Shown in pieces: positions 8,247 through 16,123 of a stretch of DNA of 64,000 nt. Position numbers and translations under genes: made by a program. Below the pieces are notes generated by a model. The model had not been told where the DNA came from. It saw only the letters and a program-made list of their open reading frames with translations, and searched no databases. The DNA lies in the NCBI RefSeq assembly GCF_049319665.1, contig NZ_JBMOUD010000013.1:70308-134307 (forward strand), in the 5' to 3' direction. Source of the stretch: JBMOUD01 sp049319665 (GTDB taxonomy: Bacteria; Pseudomonadota; Gammaproteobacteria; Enterobacterales; Enterobacteriaceae). The first letter of the stretch is position 1; the number at the start of each line of letters is the position of its first letter.

Positions 8247-9219
8247 CCCGCCAAATGCAGTAAAAACGAATAAAAGCGCGCGTAAGGCTAAAAGTAAGGC
8301 CTTACAAGGCGGCTGGCGTGAACAGTGGCGTTATTCATGGGATAACGCCTTTGCTGACATGTTGCGTCAACCTTTGGCGACGCTGCTGACGATTATGGTG
8401 ATCGCCATTTCACTCACGCTGCCAAGTGTATGTTATCTGGTGTGGAAAAACGTCAGCCAGGCGGCAGAGCAGTGGTACCCAACGCCACAATTGACCGTTT
8501 ATCTTGATAAATCACTCGATGATGATGCGGCCGAAAACGTGGTGAAAGCGCTAAAAGCTGAAGCGGGCGTTGATAAGGTCAATTACCTGTCGCGTGCCGA
8601 AGCAATGGGCGAGTTCCGCAACTGGTCTGGCTTTGGCGGCGCAATGGATATGCTGGAGCAAAATCCATTGCCGGCGGTCGCGATTATCACGCCGAAAATG
8701 AATTTCCAGGATGCGGCTACGCTCAATACTTTGCGTGACCGAGTTGCTGCGGTACAAGGCGTCGATGAAGTCCGAATGGATGACAGCTGGTTTGCCCGCC
8801 TGGCCGCGCTTACCGGATTAGTTGGCCAAATAGCCGCGATGATCGGCGTGTTGATGGTGATTGCCGTATTCCTGGTCATTGGTAACAGTGTGCGACTGAG
8901 TATCTTTAGCCGCCGCGATACCATTAACGTGATGAAACTGATTGGTGCGACTGACGGCTTTATCCTGCGGCCATTCCTTAACGGCGGCGCGTTGCTTGGC
9001 TTTAGCGGTGCATTTTTGTCGCTGATTTTGTCTGAACTGCTGGTTTTCCGTCTGGAAGCTGTGGTGACTCGCGTGGCATCGGTATTTGGTACCACCTTTG
9101 ATTTACACGGTTTGGCATGGGATGAAAGCCTGTTATTGCTGTTGATCTCGGCAATGATAGGGTGGATCGCCGCGTGGCTGGCAACGGTGCAACATTTACG
9201 GCGATTTACACCAGAATAA
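8239..9219 (+). CDS. ftsX: Cell-division ABC permease FtsX
   Basis: A 326-residue inner-membrane partner of FtsE. After a basic cytosolic N-terminus come a first membrane span (PLATLLTIMVIAISLTLPSV), a periplasmic domain of about 110 residues that in E. coli binds EnvC, and three further spans near residues 195-215, 245-270 and 295-315, the standard type VII ABC fold. A GGGAGG Shine-Dalgarno within ftsE drives the ATG at 8239. Last gene of the ftsYEX operon; an 11-bp inverted repeat follows 16 bases after the stop. Confidence 0.96.
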   Translation: MANPPNAVKTNKSARKAKSKALQGGWREQWRYSWDNAFADMLRQPLATLLTIMVIAISLTLPSVCYLVWKNVSQAAEQWYPTPQLTVYLDKSLDDDAAENVVKALKAEAGVDKVNYLSRAEAMGEFRNWSGFGGAMDMLEQNPLPAVAIITPKMNFQDAATLNTLRDRVAAVQGVDEVRMDDSWFARLAALTGLVGQIAAMIGVLMVIAVFLVIGNSVRLSIFSRRDTINVMKLIGATDGFILRPFLNGGALLGFSGAFLSLILSELLVFRLEAVVTRVASVFGTTFDLHGLAWDESLLLLLISAMIGWIAAWLATVQHLRRFTPE

Positions 9220-9558
9220 TGTTTTTTTGTTATACTCACCTCTTGCTGCCGAGGATCTTGTGGCAAGAGGTGATCCTAAATCTGTGCATCAACTGTCTTT
9301 CAAGCGTTCGATTAATCGATCTAACCCATGATTTGGCAGGCACAGAATGTTCCCTCCAAACGCACAATTTCCCTATCAAAAATCTTCGGATTCACCTAAA
9401 GTCGATGAGTTATGTCGGTATTTTTCAGTGAACTTTTGCTGGGATGGTGAGTCTGATATAGCAGTAAATGTGAGCGGTTCTGCGTTGTTTTTCAGGTGGT
9501 ATGACTCCCCTGCAGCGTTGTGTAAAACCTACCTTACGTCACATTATGAGAGGCTTGA
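9220..9558 (+). promoter_or_regulatory. rpoH leader with several regulatory signals
   Basis: This 339-base gap separates ftsX from rpoH. It holds an exact 11-bp inverted repeat (TCACCTCTTGC at 9236-9246, complement at 9263-9273), a 12-bp palindrome TCGATTAATCGA (9308-9319), and the sigma-E promoter at 9430-9456. The E. coli leader carries five promoters with CRP/CytR and DnaA sites; I can support only the sigma-E one here. A 71-codon frame (9347-9562) crosses the promoter and is not likely to be a gene. Confidence 0.6.
9430..9456 (+). promoter_or_regulatory. Sigma-E promoter of rpoH (P3 equivalent)
   Basis: GAACTT (9430-9435), 16-base spacer, TCTGA (9452-9456) is an exact match to the RpoE consensus. 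It lies about 100 bases upstream of the rpoH ATG. E. coli rpoH has an RpoE-dependent promoter (P3) with the same -35 and -10, which keeps RpoH made at lethal temperature and couples envelope stress to the cytosolic heat-shock response. Confidence 0.85.
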
Positions 9559-10416
9559 ATGACCAAAGAAATGCAAACTTTAGCTTTAGTTCCCCAAGGT
9601 AGCTTGGAAGCCTATATCCGGGCAGCCAACACTTATCCTATGCTTACAGCAGAGGAAGAGCGGGCTTTGGCTGAACGGCTGCATTACGACGGCGATTTAG
9701 AGGCCGCCAAACATCTGATCCTGTCCCACCTGCGTTTTGTTGCGCATATTGCCCGTAATTATGCGGGCTATGGCTTGCCGCAGGCTGACCTGATTCAGGA
9801 AGGTAACATCGGTCTGATGAAAGCGGTTCGCCGTTTTAATCCAGAAGTGGGTGTTCGCTTGGTATCCTTTGCTGTGCATTGGATCAAAGCAGAGATCCAT
9901 GAATACGTATTGCGCAACTGGCGTATCGTGAAAGTGGCGACTACCAAAGCGCAGCGTAAGTTGTTCTTCAACTTGCGCAAAAACAAACAGCGTTTAGGCT
10001 GGTTCAGCAATGAAGAAGTTGAACACGTTGCTCGTGAGCTTGGTGTAACCAGCAAAGACGTGCTGGAGATGGAATCGCGTATGGCCGCTCAGGACATGAC
10101 GTTTGATCCAACGCCAGACGAAGAGCCGCGTGATGGCCAGGCAATGGCACCAATGCTTTACCTGCAAGATAAAAGCTCTGACTTTGCAGAAAGCATCGAA
10201 GAAGATAACTGGGAACATAGCGCGGCTGACAAACTGACCAACGCAATGGAAGGTTTGGATGAGCGCAGCCAGGATATCATTCGCGCCCGTTGGTTAGACG
10301 ATGATAATAAATCCACCTTGCAGGAACTCGCCGATAAATACGGCGTATCTGCCGAGCGTGTTCGCCAGCTTGAAAAGAACGCGATGAAAAAACTGCGATT
10401 AGCTATCGAAGCTTGA
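9559..10416 (+). CDS. rpoH: RNA polymerase heat-shock sigma factor RpoH (sigma-32)
   Basis: A 285-residue alternative sigma factor that directs RNA polymerase to chaperone and protease genes. Region 2 spans about residues 50-125 (DLIQEGNIGLMKAVRRF, then SFAVHWIKAEIHEYVLRNWR). The RpoH box QRKLFFNLRKNKQR (132-145), specific to this family, follows. Region 4 with its helix-turn-helix is LQELADKYGVSAERVRQLEKNAMKKLR near the C-terminus. The length is the same as or within a residue of E. coli RpoH. In E. coli its mRNA start region folds into a thermosensor; the sequence here was not folded. It is transcribed from the leader at 9220-9558 and ends at a strong terminator. Confidence 0.98.
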   Translation: MTKEMQTLALVPQGSLEAYIRAANTYPMLTAEEERALAERLHYDGDLEAAKHLILSHLRFVAHIARNYAGYGLPQADLIQEGNIGLMKAVRRFNPEVGVRLVSFAVHWIKAEIHEYVLRNWRIVKVATTKAQRKLFFNLRKNKQRLGWFSNEEVEHVARELGVTSKDVLEMESRMAAQDMTFDPTPDEEPRDGQAMAPMLYLQDKSSDFAESIEEDNWEHSAADKLTNAMEGLDERSQDIIRARWLDDDNKSTLQELADKYGVSAERVRQLEKNAMKKLRLAIEA

Positions 10417-10435
10417 TAGCTGGTTGATGTGTAAG

Positions 10436-10463
10436 ACGGCCCGGAAACGGGCCGTTTTCTTTT
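10436..10463 (+). terminator. Rho-independent terminator of rpoH
   Basis: Stem ACGGCCCG / CGGGCCGT with a GAAA loop followed by TTTTCTTTT, 19 bases after the rpoH stop. It also lies just beyond the 3' end of the convergent DUF2461 gene. Confidence 0.92.
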
Positions 10464-10478
10464 GTATCGACTAGACGG

Positions 10479-11180
10479 TTATTCATCAAATTGCTGACGA
10501 TTTTTCTTTAACCCTTCTATTTTGATCAAGAAATCATAAATCGGTGCAATCCGCTGAAAATCTTTGCTTAATACGCTGACTAATTGATCTGAAAACAGCA
10601 TGTCCATATCCATCTGATGGCTAATCAAGGCAAAAGACTTTCTGTTGTACCAAGTAGCCAGTTCTGGTTGTTGATCTTTAATCAGCGGTCGTTTGTAACT
10701 TTCACCTTCCAGCGCATAATTAGGCTGCAAACGTTGCGCCATTTTGAGAAAAGCCTGTGGATCTTTGAGCATTTGCTGACGGAAAAAATCCATCGTAATT
10801 TTTGATGCGCTGTAATACCCCAATCCGTAACGCCACCAATCCGGACCCAATTCAAAAAAGTAAGTGGGCGCATCGGTCCAGTTTTTACGCGAACGTTTAA
10901 AGCTCAACCACATGTTGCTGCGATAAATCGACTTATCCCGCGAAAAACGAGTATCACGGTGCATTCTGGATAGCGTTTTTCCAATTGCCGGACGAACTTC
11001 AAACAGCTCGTCAATCACCAGCATGTCTTGACTCAAATCTGTCACCAGACCGCGAAAAGGCTCTAATAATGCGTGCTGATAAGTATCACGATTTTCCTCG
11101 AACCACTCTTTGTTATTGTTCTGACTAAGCTCTAATAAGAAAGTCAGGCCTTGCTGTGAAAATCCTGAAAACGCTGCCAT
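10479..11180 (-). CDS. DUF2461 family protein
   Basis: A 233-residue soluble protein. The pattern FLLELSQNNNKEWFEENRDTY near the N-terminus and RMHRDTRFSRDKSIYRSNMWLSF in the middle identify the DUF2461/TIGR02453 family, found widely in bacteria and some fungi. No biochemical function is established. It has no signal peptide or membrane span. It is convergent with rpoH and is the first of the genes lying between rpoH and panM here. Confidence 0.82.
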   Translation of the reverse strand: MAAFSGFSQQGLTFLLELSQNNNKEWFEENRDTYQHALLEPFRGLVTDLSQDMLVIDELFEVRPAIGKTLSRMHRDTRFSRDKSIYRSNMWLSFKRSRKNWTDAPTYFFELGPDWWRYGLGYYSASKITMDFFRQQMLKDPQAFLKMAQRLQPNYALEGESYKRPLIKDQQPELATWYNRKSFALISHQMDMDMLFSDQLVSVLSKDFQRIAPIYDFLIKIEGLKKNRQQFDE

Positions 11181-11481
11181 GATGATCCCTTTTAACGGAC
11201 AAGATACTGATATGGACTAATAACGGTTGTCTGTATACTTAAACAGCCTGTGAATTAAAACAGTATCGCTGAAGATGGCATAGAGATCAAAAAGAACACC
11301 GGCATGCGCGGTGTTTTATGAATTGGCTCTTATCTCGAACATTTTCGTAAAAACAGTGCATTCAAATATGGCTTAGTAAGTCTATATTTGGAGATCGTTA
11401 GCAAAAATATAGTGCATATAAATTGCAGCTATTTTCCCTTTAATTACGGGGAGTTTATTAAATACAGCGGGATAGGGCAGA
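11181..11481. other. Intergenic region with an orphan hairpin
   Basis: This 301-base gap is the divergent promoter region of the DUF2461 gene and the DMT permease. At 11295-11315 it holds a stem AACACCG / CGGTGTT followed by TTAT on the plus strand and preceded by AAAA-rich bases (CTTTTT on the minus strand). No annotated gene ends there. The rest is AT-rich with no clear feature. Confidence 0.4.
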
Positions 11482-12399
11482 ATGGAAAATCAAAGTGTTA
11501 AGGATATTAACGCAGCCAGCATTCATGAGCCGGGTGTACAACGTTCGACTCGCGGCTGGGTGAATGGTTTTTTAGGTATGCTGATTTTCAGTGGATCTTT
11601 GCCTGCTACTCGGGTTGCTGTACTGGAGTTTGATCCCGTTTTATTAACGGCTGTTCGAGCGGTTATTGCCGCATTGTTGGCGCTTTGTGTCCTACTTCTT
11701 ACCCGACAAAAACGGCCGCAACGCCAAGATATTCTGCCGCTGGTATTCGTTGCTGTTGGTGTAGTGATTGGTTTTCCTTTATTAACCGCATTCGCTTTAC
11801 AGCATATGACGTCATCCCACTCATTGGTCTATATCGGCCTCTTGCCTTTATCGACCGCCTGTTTTGGCGTATTACGCGGCGGAGAACGTCCTAGACCGGC
11901 ATTCTGGGCATTTTCAGTATTGGGAAGTTTGCTGGTGGCAGCCTTTGCTCTGAGCCAAGGCTCGGAAGGCTCGTGGACGGGGGATTTGCTGATGCTGGCA
12001 GCGATTGTGCTTTGTGGTTTAGGCTATGCCGAGGGCGCGGTACTTACGCGTAAATTAGGCGGATGGCAGGTGATCTGCTGGGCGTTGCTAATCGCGTTAC
12101 CGCTTGCAGTCGTTGTTGCAGCCTTTTCTGCGCCGCCGGCTTGGCCGGTTGCCAGCGCTAGCGCATGGATATCGTTAATCTATGTTTCGGTATTTAGCAT
12201 GTGGATCGGTTTTATTTTTTGGTATCGTGGTCTGGCACAAGGCGGCATTGCTGCAGTGGGGCAATTACAACTGCTACAACCTTTCTTTGGGCTAGTCCTG
12301 GCCAGTTTGGTATTACATGAGACTGTGCAACCTTCCATGATTGTCGTAATGGCCGGGGTATTAGTTTGCGTCTTTGGTGCGAAGCGATTTTCTCGGTAA
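11482..12399 (+). CDS. DMT superfamily (EamA) permease
   Basis: A 305-residue membrane protein with ten predicted spans in two EamA repeats, roughly residues 28-155 and 165-300. The family includes exporters of amino acids and other metabolites; the substrate cannot be read from sequence. The N-terminal 25 residues are hydrophilic and cytosolic. GGGC-rich bases precede the ATG by about 8 bases. No partner gene is adjacent, since the next gene is convergent. It belongs to the accessory block between rpoH and panM. Confidence 0.82.
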   Translation: MENQSVKDINAASIHEPGVQRSTRGWVNGFLGMLIFSGSLPATRVAVLEFDPVLLTAVRAVIAALLALCVLLLTRQKRPQRQDILPLVFVAVGVVIGFPLLTAFALQHMTSSHSLVYIGLLPLSTACFGVLRGGERPRPAFWAFSVLGSLLVAAFALSQGSEGSWTGDLLMLAAIVLCGLGYAEGAVLTRKLGGWQVICWALLIALPLAVVVAAFSAPPAWPVASASAWISLIYVSVFSMWIGFIFWYRGLAQGGIAAVGQLQLLQPFFGLVLASLVLHETVQPSMIVVMAGVLVCVFGAKRFSR

Positions 12400-12479
12400 G
12401 TTTGTGCGTGATGCAGGGCACAGCGAATGCGCCCTGTTCCGCATATATCAATGATGAATCACTCTATGGTCGGCTTTAG

Positions 12480-13265
12480 TTATTCCGCTTTCTCTACCGT
12501 ATCAAATTGCCGTATTTTAGCCCTGCGGCGATAGAGTTTACGTTTCATTTTACTCAGGCTATGGCCTAGTAATCGATAAGCAATATCACTAAAGCTGATT
12601 TTTGAGATAACGACTAACCCTTCCCCTTGTTCATAGCCTTTGTTTTTCTTTAAGAAAAAGTCGGCATCTCTATTGGTATTATCCTTTGCTGCTTGTGAGC
12701 CATGCGCCGTGCCAAAATTAGTTGGAGAAACAAACACGCCATCACTTTCTATTACTTTCAAATCAAATAGATCAGAGATATTTCTACAATTGGCTTTCAT
12801 TTTATTATTTGACGTATAGTTTCTTCTTGTTGGCCACGTATGGTTCATTAGTGAGTTTTTGACCGAGGCTCTGTAGCTTGATGGATGAATGCAAACAGCA
12901 AAAAAATAAGAGGGATAGCGGTTTTTCACTATCTCTGCTGTAACCATTTTAATATATGATGATTTCATTAAGTTATTATTTCGGTATTTTTCAATGAAAC
13001 CCGCTTGGCTTCTAAATACGTTGGTCTTTTTATTATCTATATCGAATAGATAACGCTGCATACAAAGGTAGCCAACGGGTTTTTCACCATCATAATAAAT
13101 AATGATTTTTTTTGATGCTGATTTTTCTGGGTGAAATGTTTTTATCTTTTCATCAAGAGACATATTGTCAGGCGGTGAAAATATACTGGAATATAATGAC
13201 TTTAGGATTGCTGCTAGCTCTAATGAATAAACTTCATCATCAGAAAATTTTTCGATTCTTAGCAT
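12480..13265 (-). CDS. Unrecognised GNAT-like protein, AT-rich
   Basis: A 261-residue protein I cannot assign to a named family. Residues 50-125 look like an N-acetyltransferase core: KKIIIYYDGEKPVGYLCMQR (beta hairpin after which acetyl-CoA usually binds), then a helix start GFIEKYRNNNLMKSSYIK in place of the usual R/Q-x-x-G-x-G/A loop, then YFFAVCIHPSS. The glycines of a classical acetyl-CoA loop are not evident. The C-terminal 40 residues are very basic (KMKRKLYRRRAKIR). Base composition is clearly more AT-rich than neighbouring genes, which suggests transfer. It is not in an operon; both neighbours are on the other strand. Confidence 0.6.
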   Translation of the reverse strand: MLRIEKFSDDEVYSLELAAILKSLYSSIFSPPDNMSLDEKIKTFHPEKSASKKIIIYYDGEKPVGYLCMQRYLFDIDNKKTNVFRSQAGFIEKYRNNNLMKSSYIKMVTAEIVKNRYPSYFFAVCIHPSSYRASVKNSLMNHTWPTRRNYTSNNKMKANCRNISDLFDLKVIESDGVFVSPTNFGTAHGSQAAKDNTNRDADFFLKKNKGYEQGEGLVVISKISFSDIAYRLLGHSLSKMKRKLYRRRAKIRQFDTVEKAE

Positions 13266-13431
13266 AAAGTTAATCTTTGTTGGCAGGAGAACTATAAAGC
13301 TAGTTCATTAAATAAGAGTTTTCCAATTGTAATTAGCTCAAAAAGCAAAATATCCCAGAGTTGAGTATGTATAAATGCTAGTCCATGGTAATTGTTATTT
13401 ATAGATATTCCGCGTAGTCAGGAGAATCGCT

Positions 13432-14334
13432 GTGCAGAGCAAAAAGCTATACGTTTTACAGGCATTGCCTAAAGGTCGGGTAATAGAGATCAGCCTTGAT
13501 ACTGGTGATGTGCATATCGTCATCGATGATATGGACTCGCATCCAGACGGCATTGCAATAGATAAGGCTGCTGGTCGGATTTATTGGACCAATATGGGCG
13601 TAGTGAAAGAACAAGAGAGCTTGGAGTTCTTTCAGGCTGACGGCAGTCTGGAAACCTGCTTGTTAGATGGCTCGGCTAGACAGACAATCCTTGGAAACGG
13701 CCTATTTGTTACCGGAAAACAGTTGCTGCACGACGCTGAGACCCAATCTTTATACTGGTGTGACAGGGAAGGGATGCGCGTATTCCGCGTTGATCAAGAT
13801 GGCAAAAATATTCAGGTATTAGTACAGCGAGGCTTATTCCCAAGAGACTCTCGTGATTATACCCGGCACTGTGTAGGCATTGCGCTGGATAAGAAAAACG
13901 ACATGCTTTATTGGACCGAAAAGGGACCCTCTAAAGGCGGCCAAGGGAAGATATTGCGAGCCGGTCTCACGCTACCTGAAAATCAGCGCGCGGATAACCG
14001 GCAGGATATTGAGGTAGTGATGGCTAATCTGCCGGAACCAATAGATTTAGAACTCGACGCCAAAAATAACATCATGTATTGGACAGATCGAGGGGATAGC
14101 AAAAGAGGCGGCAACACCCTCAATTGTGCCGACATTTCCAACGGAAAATTCATCAATCATAGGATTTTGGCCGCAGGTCTGGATGAAGGTATCGCACTAG
14201 CTTTGGATGAAGATAATCGCGCTATTTACCTCACCGATTTAGGCGGCAATATCTATAAGCACCAGCTAGATAACCCCGGCTCACTGGAAAAACTCTTCAC
14301 ATTTGGGCCGCTGACAGGTTTAGCGATTGTGTGA
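13432..14334 (+). CDS. YWTD-repeat beta-propeller protein (LDL-receptor class B-like)
   Basis: A 300-residue protein without signal peptide. Tandem blades carry the YWTD motif: YWTN (51-54), YWCD (108-111), YWTE (160-163), YWTD (216-219) and YLTD (266-269), which suggests a six-bladed propeller of the LDL-receptor class B or SMP-30-like superfamily. Some bacterial relatives are lactonases or sugar-acid hydrolases, but the metal ligands of SMP-30 are not evident, so no reaction is claimed. The start is GTG at 13432 with AGGAGAA 9-10 bases upstream. A terminator follows, so it is a separate transcript. Confidence 0.72.
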   Translation: MQSKKLYVLQALPKGRVIEISLDTGDVHIVIDDMDSHPDGIAIDKAAGRIYWTNMGVVKEQESLEFFQADGSLETCLLDGSARQTILGNGLFVTGKQLLHDAETQSLYWCDREGMRVFRVDQDGKNIQVLVQRGLFPRDSRDYTRHCVGIALDKKNDMLYWTEKGPSKGGQGKILRAGLTLPENQRADNRQDIEVVMANLPEPIDLELDAKNNIMYWTDRGDSKRGGNTLNCADISNGKFINHRILAAGLDEGIALALDEDNRAIYLTDLGGNIYKHQLDNPGSLEKLFTFGPLTGLAIV

Positions 14335-14344
14335 CGACTTAAAT

Positions 14345-14372
14345 GCCATTCCCGGCAGGAATGGCTATTATT
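14345..14372 (+). terminator. Terminator after the YWTD propeller gene
   Basis: Stem GCCATTCC / GGAATGGC, 5-base loop, followed by TATTATTCT. It begins 10 bases after the stop codon. The T-run is interrupted, so efficiency is uncertain. Confidence 0.65.
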
Positions 14373-14474
14373 CTCAGCGGCTGTCTACCTGCATAGCTGA
14401 TGTTTCTGGAAGATGTCATCTGGAAGAGCGAGAACTGCTCGTCGATATGACATCAACAAATTCCGGAGATTACT

Positions 14475-15146
14475 ATGTCACTGCAAGATAAACTGGATGC
14501 ATTTAAAGCCGATTTTACCGCCGGTAAACCACCGTACAACGCCCCTGCCGAGATCCACCCTATTATGACGCGCGCGACTGATGAACTGATCGCCAGTGGT
14601 CAGGCCGGACGAGCGATTAAAGCTGGAGATCTCGCCCCCGAGTTCTTCTTGAAAGATCAAAATGGGAAAGATATATCATCGGTCGAGTTGCTGGCTAGCG
14701 GGCCATTGGTGGTGACGTTTTATCGTGGTGTATGGTGTCCGTACTGCAATCTTGAGTTGCAGGCCATTAATGAAGTACTACCGCAGATTCAGGCTCTAGG
14801 AGCCAATGTCGTGGCTATTTCACCACAAACTCAGCCGAATAGTCGTAAGTCAGTACGTACCAATCAACTTAGCTTTCCTGTTCTAAGCGATGCTAATGGT
14901 CATATTAGTGATGCCTTCGGCCTGCGTTTTAAGCTGCCCGATTATCTGATTGAGTTATACAAAATGCTGCAAAATGATCTGCCTGCAATCAACAACGACT
15001 CGAGCTGGACACTACCTATACCGGCGCGTTATGTCATTGGGCGGGATGGTATTGTGCTGTACTCAGAAGTTAATCCTGATTATACCCACCGTCCTGATCC
15101 TGCGGATATGTTCCCGGTGCTTGAAAAAGCGACCCGACACGAGTGA
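14475..15146 (+). CDS. Peroxiredoxin-like (AhpC/TSA, thioredoxin-fold) protein
   Basis: A 223-residue thioredoxin-fold protein. The active site VTFYRGVWCPYC places Cys at 88 and 91, a CPYC arrangement seen in AhpC/TSA-like peroxiredoxins of the PRX-like2 kind rather than classical 2-Cys Prx. The expected role is reduction of peroxides with a thiol donor, in the cytosol since there is no signal peptide. FPVLSDANG and YVIGRDGIVLYSEVN are typical of the fold. A Shine-Dalgarno GGAG lies 6 bases upstream. An inverted repeat GATGTCAT / ATGACATC (14412-14419, 14447-14454) precedes it. It is convergent with the LysR gene. Confidence 0.85.
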   Translation: MSLQDKLDAFKADFTAGKPPYNAPAEIHPIMTRATDELIASGQAGRAIKAGDLAPEFFLKDQNGKDISSVELLASGPLVVTFYRGVWCPYCNLELQAINEVLPQIQALGANVVAISPQTQPNSRKSVRTNQLSFPVLSDANGHISDAFGLRFKLPDYLIELYKMLQNDLPAINNDSSWTLPIPARYVIGRDGIVLYSEVNPDYTHRPDPADMFPVLEKATRHE

Positions 15147-15188
15147 TGTAGAGGCAAGCCCGTGCCGAGCTAATGGCATGGGCGAGCT

Positions 15189-16073
15189 TTACCTAGCCAT
15201 CACGTTATCGACAAAGTCGACGAATGCACGGGCCTTGGCAGACACTAATCTGCCCGATGGGAATACTGCCCATAAATCTATCGGTGGTAATTCCCAATCA
15301 GGCAGGACGACTTGAACCTGACCTTGTGCCAGCTCCTCTGAAAACATCCAGACCGAAGCGACTGCAATACCCATATCAGCCAAAACGGCGGTGCGAATGC
15401 CTTCTGCTGCATTGACTCGTATCCTCCCGGAGACGATCATCGCCACCTCTCGACCATTCTGGCTGAAAGACCAAGATTCACCGCCGCCGCGCAAGACATA
15501 AACAATTGCCTGATGTTGGGCTAAATCTGTCGGTGTCTGTGGTATACCTGTGCGGGAAAAATAACGTGGTGTACCAACCACCAAGCGGCGGCTCTGCGAG
15601 ATATGCCGTGCTGTCATACTCGAGTCTTGAAGTTCGCCCATGCGTAATGCTACATCGGTGCCTTCTCCCAGCAGGTCGATATTGTGATCGTCTAGCGACA
15701 GGTCGATATTCAGGTTTGGATGTTTATCTAGAAAAGTCTGCAAGGCTGGAAGGATATGCAGGCGAGCAAACGTCACCGGGGCACTAACACGTAATGTGCC
15801 AGATAACCCCCTGGAAGTGTCTTGTACCGCCTGTTCTGCTTCATCGGCCTGGTCTATGACACGTTTGGCATGTTCATAGAACCGTTGGCCTGCGTCCGTC
15901 GGTGTTAAACCACGTGTTGAGCGTAATAACAGCCTTGCCCCAAGGTGTTCTTCCAAGCGTGCGATGGTTTTGGAAACTGCCGGCTGACCGAGTTTTAATC
16001 GTCTGGCAGCACCAGAAAATGAACCCATTTCCACCACGCTGATATAAGTCTCCATTGCCATCAATCGATCCAT
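15189..16073 (-). CDS. LysR-family transcriptional regulator
   Basis: A 294-residue LTTR. The N-terminal winged helix-turn-helix is FSGAARRLKLGQPAVSKTIARLEEHLGARLLLRSTRGLTPT (about residues 18-60), with an effector-binding domain from about 90. The close similarity to DhcR/AaeR-type regulators is from general pattern only; the target is unknown. It lies 50 bases downstream of the NHL propeller gene on the same strand, so the two may be cotranscribed. It is convergent with the peroxiredoxin gene. No divergent target gene is present, which is unusual for this family. Confidence 0.88.
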   Translation of the reverse strand: MDRLMAMETYISVVEMGSFSGAARRLKLGQPAVSKTIARLEEHLGARLLLRSTRGLTPTDAGQRFYEHAKRVIDQADEAEQAVQDTSRGLSGTLRVSAPVTFARLHILPALQTFLDKHPNLNIDLSLDDHNIDLLGEGTDVALRMGELQDSSMTARHISQSRRLVVGTPRYFSRTGIPQTPTDLAQHQAIVYVLRGGGESWSFSQNGREVAMIVSGRIRVNAAEGIRTAVLADMGIAVASVWMFSEELAQGQVQVVLPDWELPPIDLWAVFPSGRLVSAKARAFVDFVDNVMAR

Positions 16074-16123
16074 TGCTATATTCCCATTCGGTTATTTATT
16101 GCCATGCTACATGCTGTGTGGTT

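Noticed and set aside
8583..9266. 227-codon frame antisense to ftsX.
   Set aside because: Rich in Ser, Thr, Arg and Pro as expected from the antisense of a membrane protein gene; ftsX is certain.
9347..9562. 71-codon frame in the rpoH leader whose stop overlaps the rpoH ATG.
   Set aside because: It spans the sigma-E promoter, has only a weak Shine-Dalgarno, and the residues show no family pattern.
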